Shown: positions 17,013 to 24,228 of the stretch, in pieces
Position numbering within the stretch: the stretch's first letter is position 1
How the letters are laid out: each line of letters starts with the position of its first letter
Assembly (NCBI RefSeq): GCF_014529625.1
Contig: NZ_CP076039.1
Location: forward strand, 3,100,001 to 3,164,000
From: Candidatus Pelagisphaera phototrophica
Lineage (GTDB): Bacteria > Verrucomicrobiota > Verrucomicrobiia > Opitutales > Opitutaceae
Direction: 5' to 3'
Length of the DNA stretch: 64,000 nucleotides
The notes under the pieces: model-generated
Seen by the model: the letters and a program-made list of their open reading frames with translations, nothing else
Databases searched by the model: none
What the model was told of the DNA's origin: nothing
Made by a program: the position numbers and the translations under genes

Positions 17013-19334
17013 ATGGGACAGCCAAATAAAAAAAATAAGGATCTACCGCTCCATCGCGGCAATGTTGATGACAAGAAACTCAAAATTAAGGAGCAAAAAG
17101 AAAGCTCTGTAGGTCTACGTGCTGTTGCCGAATCCTTCAGGCAACTCGGCAAGCACATGAGCGTGCCAAACGCTGTACGCACTACCTTGAGAGTCAATCA
17201 AACGCAAGGGTTTGATTGCACCGGTTGTGCTTGGCCGGATCCCGACGACGAACGCTCGGTAATTGCTGAATATTGTGAAAACGGGATAAAGGCACTCGCA
17301 GAAGAAGCAACGAAGCGTCGCGTTACCCCAGAGTTCTTTTCCCGAAACTCGGTATTGGAGCTAAGTCGGCTATCCGATTTTGAACTCGGAAAGTCAGGGC
17401 GAATAACTTCGCCTATGTACTTGTCGCCAGGAGGGACTCACTACGAAGAAATTTCTTGGGAAAATGCGTTTGAAAAAATTGCCTTTCACCTAAATTCGAT
17501 TTCGCCAGATGAATCCATATTCTACACCTCGGGCCGCACGAGCAACGAAGCGGCATTTTTATACGGGCTTTTTGCAAGAGCTTACGGCACGAACAATCTT
17601 CCAGACTGTTCCAACATGTGCCACGAGTCAAGCGGCAAAGCTTTAAGTCAAACACTAGGACTTAGTAAAGGTTCGATTCGCCTGCGTGATTTCTATGAAT
17701 CTGAGTTGGTTATCGTAATTGGACAGAATCCGGGAACCAATCACCCTCGGATGCTCTCGGCATTGGAACGTTGCAAGGAAAATGGCGGCAAGATCATATC
17801 TGTAAATCCCCTGCGTGAGGCAGGGTTGGTCCGGTATACCAATCCACAAAAGGCAATGCGCGTGCTTACTGGTGGCATACCGTTGTCTGATTTACATCTA
17901 TCTATCCCAATCAATAGAGACTTGCCGCTGTTGAAAGCTTGGCTATTAATCCTCCTGGAAAAAGAGATGGCTGGCCAACCAGTGTTCGATCACGCGTTCA
18001 TCAACGAATTTACCGATGGGATTGATACATTGGTGTCTCACTTGAATGGCGAAAATCTTGATAACTGCATTCGCGAATCAGGACTGCCAGAAGAACAGGT
18101 CCGTGAGGCCGCCGAGATGATTGCCGATCGGGACAAAATCATCATATGTTGGGCTATGGGTTTGACTCAGCAGGAAAATGGTGTCGCCACGATAAGAGAA
18201 CTGGTCAATCTGCTGTTGCTGAAAGGGAGTGTTGGCATTGACGGCGGCGGAACTTGTCCGGTTCGGGGTCATAGTAACGTTCAAGGCGACCGAACGATGG
18301 GGATCTGGGAAAAAATGCCAGAGACTTATCACCAAAAATTGGAAACCGCTTTCGGAATTCATTCACCTCGAAAGCATGGATACGACACAGTGGACGCCAT
18401 AAAAGCGATGCACGCGGGCAAAGCGAAAGTATTCTTCGCGATGGGCGGCAACTTTCTATCGGCAGCGCCGGATACCGATTTGACTGCGGCCGCCTTGAGA
18501 AATTGCCAATTGACAGTTCACGTGGCCACGAAACCCAACCGCTCTCATTTGATCCATGGGCTAGAGGCTCTGATATTGCCTTGCCTTGGGCGCACAGAAA
18601 TTGATGTTCAGCAAACGGGTAAACAATTCATCAGTGTTGAAAACAGCATGGGTGTGGTTCATTCGTCTCAAGGAATCTTGAATCCCTTGTCCAAAAAACT
18701 AATGAGTGAGCCCGCAATTATTGCTGGTTTGGCGAAAACGGTATTCAAAAACAAAGGATCAAATGGCTCGGATATTGATTGGGATTGGTTAGCCGCTGAT
18801 TATGACCGAATACGGAGTAAGATCGAAGAGGTCATTCCCGGTTTTCAAAACTACAATGAGCGGATTCGCAACGAGGCCGGCTTCGAGTTGCCAAATGGCC
18901 CACGTGTTAGAAAATTTGCAAATGCGGGTGGAAAAGCCCGCTTTACGGTAAATCCTATCCAAGAGTTCAAGTTGAAAGAAGGCCACTTTTGCTTGATGAC
19001 TATTCGCTCTCACGATCAATACAACACAACGATTTACGGATTAAACGACCGATATCGAGGGATTGAACAAGGCCGAAAGGTAGTGTTCATGAATCGTGAT
19101 GACGCGACGAAACTTGGACTTAACGCAAAAGCTCGAGTTAACATAGTTGCGATGCATGGTACTGAGCGCAAAGTCGTTTTTGATTTTAAAGTGGTCCCCT
19201 ACGATATCCCCCAAGGTTGCTTGGCAGCTTATTTCCCGGAAGCCAACCCACTAGTATACATTCAATCTGTTGCCGCGGAGTCCAACACACCGGTCAGTAA
19301 AAAAGTGATCGTTTCGCTTGAACGGGTTAGCTAG
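17013..19334 (+). CDS. ydeP: YdeP/FdhF-type molybdopterin oxidoreductase alpha subunit
   Basis: A 773-residue bis-MGD enzyme matching the E. coli YdeP family through its length: QGFDCTGCAWPDPDD, IFYTSGRTSNEAAFLYGLFA, NLPDCSNMCHESSGKAL, VIVIGQNPGTNHPRML, INPLREAGL, CPVRGHSNVQGDRTMGI, HVATKPNRSHL, TIRSHDQYNTTIYGLNDRYR. This subfamily is linked to acid resistance in E. coli, but its substrate is unknown. The usual 4Fe-4S cysteine set is reduced to a C-x-x-C-A-W-P motif. The ATG at 17013 is preferred over a TTG six bases upstream because of the purine-rich GAAGGGA. The protein ends V-S. It needs the molybdenum cofactor, as does the xanthine dehydrogenase at 52 kb. Confidence 0.9.
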   Translation: MGQPNKKNKDLPLHRGNVDDKKLKIKEQKESSVGLRAVAESFRQLGKHMSVPNAVRTTLRVNQTQGFDCTGCAWPDPDDERSVIAEYCENGIKALAEEATKRRVTPEFFSRNSVLELSRLSDFELGKSGRITSPMYLSPGGTHYEEISWENAFEKIAFHLNSISPDESIFYTSGRTSNEAAFLYGLFARAYGTNNLPDCSNMCHESSGKALSQTLGLSKGSIRLRDFYESELVIVIGQNPGTNHPRMLSALERCKENGGKIISVNPLREAGLVRYTNPQKAMRVLTGGIPLSDLHLSIPINRDLPLLKAWLLILLEKEMAGQPVFDHAFINEFTDGIDTLVSHLNGENLDNCIRESGLPEEQVREAAEMIADRDKIIICWAMGLTQQENGVATIRELVNLLLLKGSVGIDGGGTCPVRGHSNVQGDRTMGIWEKMPETYHQKLETAFGIHSPRKHGYDTVDAIKAMHAGKAKVFFAMGGNFLSAAPDTDLTAAALRNCQLTVHVATKPNRSHLIHGLEALILPCLGRTEIDVQQTGKQFISVENSMGVVHSSQGILNPLSKKLMSEPAIIAGLAKTVFKNKGSNGSDIDWDWLAADYDRIRSKIEEVIPGFQNYNERIRNEAGFELPNGPRVRKFANAGGKARFTVNPIQEFKLKEGHFCLMTIRSHDQYNTTIYGLNDRYRGIEQGRKVVFMNRDDATKLGLNAKARVNIVAMHGTERKVVFDFKVVPYDIPQGCLAAYFPEANPLVYIQSVAAESNTPVSKKVIVSLERVS

Positions 19335-19348
19335 CCTGAGAATGTAGC

Positions 19349-19423
19349 TAACTTGGTAGTGCAAAACCAACCTTTAGTCACCTTTTCGTAACAAATAGAA
19401 ACAATTGAATTTACTATCAACAA
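19349..19423 (+). repeat. Dispersed intergenic repeat, copy C
   Basis: AAACCAACCTTTAG at 19364-19377 and CAATTGAATTTACTATC from 19402, 38 bp apart. It starts 14 bp after the stop of the YdeP-type gene and precedes the decayed membrane-protein gene at 19593. The inverted repeat is degraded here (ATAGAAA against TTTACTAT). Confidence 0.8.
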
Positions 19424-19592
19424 TCTCCCTCCGCTAGCTAACATTGCAACTGAAACCTTCCTTTTGAACGGTTCGCACAAGCATTTTTACGCAACAAGGG
19501 CGGGAGTCGGGAGAGGCGGCTGTATCGCAATTGATATTCATCAACTGCCCTCAGAAAAAATTGTAGCCTTAACGGCTCTTCTCCAAGTTTGA

Positions 19593-20069
19593 TTCCATTA
19601 TGAAAACAGAGTCATCGTTGGACTGGTCTTCCTTATCTTTGAGCTAAGACAAACCTCAAGTATCGCTCAGTCAGGGATCAGGCAGGATCGCAGTAACGCG
19701 ATGATTGAGGAATTCAGCCAGATATACTCCGAAGATTCAGTGTTTCCTGTTCATATAGCTTTAATGGAAGGCGATTTTGAGGCTATCACTGGTCTAGAGA
19801 AGGAAAGACTGTTCTGGTTTGAGAGGGTAAGGTACCAACGATTTGAAGACGTATACTATCAGTGGGAAAAAGACCTGATTGACGTTAGTGCCTACCAAGA
19901 AAGCATGAACTATGCAGCGATTCGAAAAGATCTTTGGCGATGGCTCGACATACCAATGCCAAATCGGGCCATGAATGAAGCGGTAGACCAGCTGCAATCA
20001 TCACCTAGTTTCACTCTTAAGCCATGGGCCATTCGATTCTCTGACTGGCTTAAATCAAAAGATGCCTAA
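19593..20069 (+). pseudogene. Membrane-anchored LRQ-family protein, N-terminally damaged
   Basis: The frame open from 19593 reads VIVGLVFLIFELRQTSSIAQ and continues uninterrupted through DVYYQWEKDLIDVSAYQESM to the stop at 20069, clearly homologous to the protein at 22120-22668. No in-frame ATG precedes the membrane helix: a TGA lies at 19590-19592, and the ATG at 19600 is in another frame that soon stops. Compared with the paralogue, about 15-20 N-terminal residues are lost. An internal start at 19701 would omit the membrane helix. Probably a pseudogene. Confidence 0.6.
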
Positions 20070-20304
20070 AGTCTACTTGCTTAAAAAAATAAGCCCACAG
20101 GACTCTATCTGGAAGCATTATCCAGACAATGACCTTGTCCGCTGGGTCGGGGCAAACGAGGAAAAGGCTAGGAAAAACGCTGCTAGAGGATCTCTTTCAA
20201 CTAACAAGGCCATGAGCATGTCTCCATGGCTCAACAAGGAGCAAACTTCTTGCGAGCTTGAGTACAACTCAGAGCAGGATGGTGTCGCTGGAGTGAGCGA
20301 CTAG
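20062..20304 (+). CDS. Small hypothetical protein (80 residues)
   Basis: Starts at an ATG overlapping the end of the preceding frame by 8 bases, a common arrangement for translationally coupled genes. The N-terminal 40 residues (KVYLLKKISPQDSIWKHY then ANEEKARKNAAR) look like a plausible small folded domain of the type that pairs with membrane proteins; the tail is polar. I do not recognise a family with confidence, and the gene ahead of it is damaged, so it may itself be a remnant. Confidence 0.35.
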   Translation: MPKVYLLKKISPQDSIWKHYPDNDLVRWVGANEEKARKNAARGSLSTNKAMSMSPWLNKEQTSCELEYNSEQDGVAGVSD

Positions 20305-20330
20305 CGGAGTATCTTGGAGAGATTGCCCAT

Positions 20331-20816
20331 TCAGCCTGATCCCCAACCTCGCCTTGCAGCAGCTAGAGCAACTACACCAACTAAAAAAAGAGCTGCTGTG
20401 GAACCTGTGTCGGGGACTCTCGTCGCGGTGGCCCAAGCCCAACTATCTACTGGAGTCCATGAGGGTGAATCAACCACATTACCTCCGTTATAGTAAGCCA
20501 GATCTACGCGATCGTAAAAGGCGTAGGCGAAGAATGGTCCAAATTGGGAACCGTAAACATTATTCGAACTACCGAATGAAGATCCGACCTTGCCAGTGAA
20601 AATACCAGCTAAGCCACTATTACCCCACCATACTTGGCTCTCTAGCTGACCTTGCAAAGAATTGAAAGACCCAGAAACCGTAGTGACCTCCCAATTGCCA
20701 TCATTCGCCCCTTGCCCAGTGATATTTATGGACACCGCTTTGACCCCTGAAGCAGAACAGATGAAAACCAGTAAAGCGACCATGTGCCATACTCGAAATA
20801 TTTTCGGTAATTTCAT
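20331..20816 (-). CDS. VPDSG/PEP-CTERM-type surface protein
   Basis: A 161-residue protein with a signal peptide (MVALLVFICSASGVKA, about residues 12-27), a Gly/Asn/Trp-rich secreted middle (FNSLQGQLESQVWWGNSGLA), and a C-terminal sorting signal: VPDTGSTAALFLVGVVALAA followed by ARR. This tripartite tail (VPDxG motif, hydrophobic helix, Arg cluster) is the variant of PEP-CTERM found in Verrucomicrobiota and is processed by an exosortase. The exosortase is not in this window. The protein is likely anchored or released at the cell surface. Function of the mature part is unknown. Confidence 0.8.
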   Translation of the reverse strand: MKLPKIFRVWHMVALLVFICSASGVKAVSINITGQGANDGNWEVTTVSGSFNSLQGQLESQVWWGNSGLAGIFTGKVGSSFGSSNNVYGSQFGPFFAYAFYDRVDLAYYNGGNVVDSPSWTPVDSWAWATATRVPDTGSTAALFLVGVVALAAARRGWGSG

Positions 20817-20948
20817 ATAATTAATAAGCTAATAGTGTGTTTCTTTATACAATACTATGATTGCTTCCTATCACGCAACCTGATCGCTCTCTCAGGGTTT
20901 CTTTCGAAAAGTAATAACTACCTAAGGTTATCCCCAAAAAAGTGATGC

Positions 20949-21035
20949 CTACCCCAATCTCCGCCTTGCAGCAGCTAGTGAGATAACACTGGCTCCACCA
21001 TACGTTTCTTGGCATTCGCCCCCATCCCAATTTAT
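20949..21035 (-). pseudogene. Remnant of a second CTERM tail
   Basis: On the minus strand the frame reads GGASVISLAAARRRLG then TAG at 20949-20951, the end of a CTERM signal. The DNA GCCTTGCAGCAGCTAG is shared with the tail of the intact CTERM gene at 20350-20365. No upstream VPD motif or gene body is found in the same frame. It is either a duplicated tail or the last trace of a lost paralogue. Confidence 0.35.
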
Positions 21036-21110
21036 CGTTGAGTGGCCTGCAGATTACTGTTTCCTGTCATGTCAATGAGATTCGTAATCGATATTTCCAA
21101 TGTAATCGGA

Positions 21111-22049
21111 ATGAACAAACACAATAGCTTTTCGATATTGAAAAAGTTGAAAATAAAGAAAGCCTTTTCAATCGCTTTCTCAATTTTGGCTACACTATTC
21201 ACGAACAACTCGCATGCGGCAAAAGTCGCCCGCGTATTCGTAGACTCTGAAGCTTCTTCAACCTATAACGAATATAAGGAATCGGAAAACGGAGAAACTT
21301 ACGAAACCTACGTATTCATTAAAGGCAATTTCTACGGTGGTGATATCAGCGACAACAGTCTCAGAAATGTAACATTCGAGGAATTAGTGGGCACCATTGG
21401 TAATTCCATGAAACAGCGAAACTTCTACCCCTCAGCTTCCGCTGACCAAGGTGATTTACTGGTAGTGGTGCACTATGGTTTAATGAGTGTCCCCCAGGAT
21501 TTGGGAGACCTCTTTCAGCTCGATATGGACGATCCTTATGGCGAACAGCCGTTCGATGAAGACGACGAAGAGGTTGACGAAAAGCAAATCGATGAGGATC
21601 CCTTCATCAATGATACCTATTTCAATGACCTAAAACGATTGAGCGAACTTAGCCACAACAACCAAGCAGGTATGAGCAATATCAAATTGGGGATCGGGCG
21701 TGCCTTGAACCGCAAGAATATCACAGCGGCTGAAGAATTTGATCTTCGTGCGGAACTAGAAGCCGAGCGTTACTTCATCATTCTGATGGCCTACGATTAC
21801 AAAAAGCTTCGTAGCACAAAAAAACAAGAACTCCTCTGGACGACGCGTTTCAGCGTACCCTCGCTAGGCACAAACTTTGAAAATGCCTACCCCGCCCTCG
21901 CACGAGCTGCCAGTTCCTACTACGGATCGAGTTTGGATAAATACGCCACGACCAGCACCCATTTTGGGACTGGAAGCGTTGATATTCGGACGCTTGAAAC
22001 TGTCGGAATCGAAGAAACCGAAGCAATTGAATTTCCTATAAACAAATAA
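21111..22049 (+). CDS. Exported hypothetical protein with acidic linker
   Basis: A 312-residue protein; the ATG at 21111 gives a lysine-rich n-region then the hydrophobic AFSIAFSILATLFT and a cleavage site after HAA, a good signal peptide. The mature part begins KVARVFVDSEASSTYNEY, contains VTFEELVGTIGNSMKQRNFY and LLVVVHYGLMSVP, an acidic stretch (FDEDDEEVDEKQIDED, about residues 160-177), and AERYFIILMAYDYKKLRSTK near the C-terminus. I do not recognise the family; the layout suggests a periplasmic or outer-membrane associated protein. The last eight codons coincide with a 22-bp block of the dispersed repeat. Confidence 0.65.
   Translation: MNKHNSFSILKKLKIKKAFSIAFSILATLFTNNSHAAKVARVFVDSEASSTYNEYKESENGETYETYVFIKGNFYGGDISDNSLRNVTFEELVGTIGNSMKQRNFYPSASADQGDLLVVVHYGLMSVPQDLGDLFQLDMDDPYGEQPFDEDDEEVDEKQIDEDPFINDTYFNDLKRLSELSHNNQAGMSNIKLGIGRALNRKNITAAEEFDLRAELEAERYFIILMAYDYKKLRSTKKQELLWTTRFSVPSLGTNFENAYPALARAASSYYGSSLDKYATTSTHFGTGSVDIRTLETVGIEETEAIEFPINK
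22024..22045 (+). repeat. Partial dispersed-repeat block inside a gene end
   Basis: CAATTGAATTTCCTATAAAC (from 22024) matches the 3' conserved block of repeat copies A-D with one difference over 22 bases. Here it is translated as the C-terminus A-I-E-F-P-I-N-K and contributes to the stop. The upstream AAACCAACC block is absent. Confidence 0.5.
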
Positions 22050-22119
22050 GCTCCTTCAGTTAGCTTGGTGGTGTTGCCCTGCGAAACAGCTTTGGTGCTT
22101 GGTCGGTTCTTCGTTTGCT

Positions 22120-22668
22120 TTATTCATATACGGATGGAGCCCAAATTCCCCTGAACGGGCTTGGGTTTTTCTTGGACCATTTAGAAAATTCTAGCGCAAG
22201 CGTGGCCTGTTTAAAATCCTGCTGCTGGGTGGAAGCCTCAACCGCAGCTCTGAATTCGGGGTTGAATGCAGCAACTTTCAACCACTTCCAGAAGGGTAGT
22301 CTACTTGCCGCCATCGCAAGACTGAAATTGTAGGCGGAGTCATCGATAAGACCGTTATGGTACTGGAAAAAAACGTCTTCCAGTCTCACCATCCTAGCAG
22401 TTTCATAAAGTCTGATCTGATTCCAATCATCCTTCGACAGTGAATCAAAGTCCCCATCCTCGAGAGCTCTGTGAAGCATGCTGCTGAATTGCCGATTCTG
22501 AGCAAACAAAGCGTATTCATCAATGATGCTAAGTGTTCGCTCTTGTCGAATTTGAGATAGGGCTATGGTGGAATTTTGCCTCAGCTCTATAATCAAAAAT
22601 ATAAGGCCTGCGAGAACGGCTAAATTTCCGCAGGCTTTCGTGAGAGTCAGGATTATGTTCGGTTTCAT
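22120..22668 (-). CDS. Membrane-anchored LRQ-family protein
   Basis: The most complete of three paralogues in the window: 182 residues with one N-terminal membrane helix (LAVLAGLIFLIIELRQNSTI, about residues 16-35) followed by a soluble alpha-helical domain (RQERTLSIIDEYALFAQNRQ, DDWNQIRLYETARMVRLEDV, GLIDDSAYNFSLAMAASRLP, FWKWLKVAAFNPEFRAAVE). Many bacteria carry uncharacterised proteins with this N-terminal L-I-x-L-x-x-x-L-R-Q-N-T/S signature. Function is unknown. The gene is solitary and transcribed away from the DUF1552 operon. Confidence 0.65.
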   Translation of the reverse strand: MKPNIILTLTKACGNLAVLAGLIFLIIELRQNSTIALSQIRQERTLSIIDEYALFAQNRQFSSMLHRALEDGDFDSLSKDDWNQIRLYETARMVRLEDVFFQYHNGLIDDSAYNFSLAMAASRLPFWKWLKVAAFNPEFRAAVEASTQQQDFKQATLALEFSKWSKKNPSPFRGIWAPSVYE

Positions 22669-22972
22669 GATGGGTCAATTAGTGTAGCTTTGTCTAAGGG
22701 CGACAAGAGCATTGCATCGGCCGAATCCATATTAGGCAATTTTACTTTGAGGGGCTTTCATCAGCTTCGCTGCTATTTTCGGCTTTAAGTTTTATTAATC
22801 TCCTGTTTAAAAAATCTAACTTAGTAGTGAAAAACCAACCTTTAGCCTCCCCTCCGTATCAAATAGGAACAATTGAATTTCCTATCAACAACCCTTCTTG
22901 TCTACCCCGGAGTTACTCGCCAAATCCCCAGGGATCTCCATAGTAACACACTCTTCCCAAAACCCATTTCCC
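22669..22972. other. Divergent intergenic region before the DUF1552 gene
   Basis: About 300 bp between two divergent genes, containing repeat copy D at 22817-22891. The sequence right of about 22890 rises sharply in GC, marking the boundary between the decayed low-GC region and the GC-rich block. No Shine-Dalgarno sequence precedes the ATG at 22973. Confidence 0.4.
22817..22891 (+). repeat. Dispersed intergenic repeat, copy D
   Basis: AAACCAACCTTTAG at 22832-22845 and CAATTGAATTTCCTATC from 22870, 38 bp apart. ATAGGAA (22863-22869) and TTCCTAT (22879-22885) form a 7-bp inverted repeat. It ends 81 bp before the DUF1552 start, in the same direction. Confidence 0.8.
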
Positions 22973-24226
22973 ATGAATCTCGATCGACGTACCTTCATCA
23001 AAGGAATCGGCGGAGTTCTCTCGCTCCCCTTGCTAGAATCCATGGCTGCCGGCGCATCGCCCACCGCAACCCCGACTCGCTTTCTCGTAGTCGGCAATCC
23101 CTTGGGCATGCATCCGGAACACTTCTTTCCCACCGAATTCGGAAAGAACGCCGCGCTTTCTCCCACTCTGAAATCGCTGGAGTGGCTGAAAGATCGCCTA
23201 ACCGTCCTCTCCCATACCGACCACAACATGGTTAGCGGACACGGTCGCGAGATCGCCTTCCTCAACGGAGTCCTGCCCGCCAACTCAGGAGCCTTCCCCG
23301 AGAAGAACATATCCATCGATCAGCTCATCGCTCGCCAAACCGGCAATCAGGTACGCTTTCCCTACATCAACGCGGCGCTCGAACGCGGCATCCGAATGAG
23401 CTGGAATGCCAATGGCGTCGAGCTCGATCCTTTCACCGATCCGCAAAAGCTCTTCGATCACCTCTTCCTCAACCTCACTACCAAAGAGCGCAAGATTCGC
23501 CGCGAGCTCATCGAACGCAACGGTAGTATACTCGACGCCGTGGGCGGTCAGCTATCCAACTTGAAACGCAATTCCACGACCGCGGATAAGGAACGCTTGG
23601 ATCTCTACGAAACCTCCGTGCGCGAACTCGAGGACGCCTTCTCCGACCGCAAGAACTGGATCGACAAGGAGAAGCCAACCTTCGACATCTCCGAGCACTT
23701 CAATGCCTACGAGGTGACCGTAGCCAACCGTTACAACGCGATCTTCGATATGATCGCCTACGCCTTCCAAACCGACCTCACACGTGTCGCCACAATCGGC
23801 TTTCCCAACGAACTCAGCTACACCGACGTCGCAGGCGTCACTCGCGGCTACCACGCCTGCACCCACAACGGCAAGAAACCGGAGGTGATCGCCGAACTCG
23901 TAGCCATCGAGTCCTTCCAAATCGCTCAACTTTCCCGCTGTCTCCAAAAACTGGACTCCATTAAGGAACCCAACGCCGAAGGCACCATGCTCGACAATAC
24001 CGTCGTACTCTTCGGCAGCGGCATGGGCTACGGGGGCACCCACTCCAATCGCGATCTACCCATTCTCGTCGCCGGAGGCGGATTCAAGCATCGCGGCCAC
24101 ATCGATACCCGCAGCGCCGGGGGCAAAAACATGCCACTCTGCAATCTCTACAACACCATCCAGCAGCGCTTCGGCATCGAACGCAACAATTTCAACACGA
24201 GCTCTGGAACCTTCGACCTCGGATAG
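22973..24226 (+). CDS. DUF1552 protein, Tat-type exported
   Basis: A 417-residue DUF1552 protein. The ATG at 22973 is chosen because it opens with a twin-arginine-like signal (MNLDRRTFIKGIGG). Family features include FLVVGNPLGMHPEHFFP, LTVLSHTDHNMVSGHGREIA, the NTVVLFGSGMGYGGTHSNRD block and PILVAGGGFKHRGHI. It resembles sulfatase-fold/DUF1501-like exported proteins of Planctomycetes and Verrucomicrobiota and is almost always next to a DUF1592-type cytochrome gene, as here (2 bp gap). The joint role is unknown, probably extracellular oxidation or degradation of a polymer. Confidence 0.85.
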   Translation: MNLDRRTFIKGIGGVLSLPLLESMAAGASPTATPTRFLVVGNPLGMHPEHFFPTEFGKNAALSPTLKSLEWLKDRLTVLSHTDHNMVSGHGREIAFLNGVLPANSGAFPEKNISIDQLIARQTGNQVRFPYINAALERGIRMSWNANGVELDPFTDPQKLFDHLFLNLTTKERKIRRELIERNGSILDAVGGQLSNLKRNSTTADKERLDLYETSVRELEDAFSDRKNWIDKEKPTFDISEHFNAYEVTVANRYNAIFDMIAYAFQTDLTRVATIGFPNELSYTDVAGVTRGYHACTHNGKKPEVIAELVAIESFQIAQLSRCLQKLDSIKEPNAEGTMLDNTVVLFGSGMGYGGTHSNRDLPILVAGGGFKHRGHIDTRSAGGKNMPLCNLYNTIQQRFGIERNNFNTSSGTFDLG

Positions 24227-24228
24227 CC

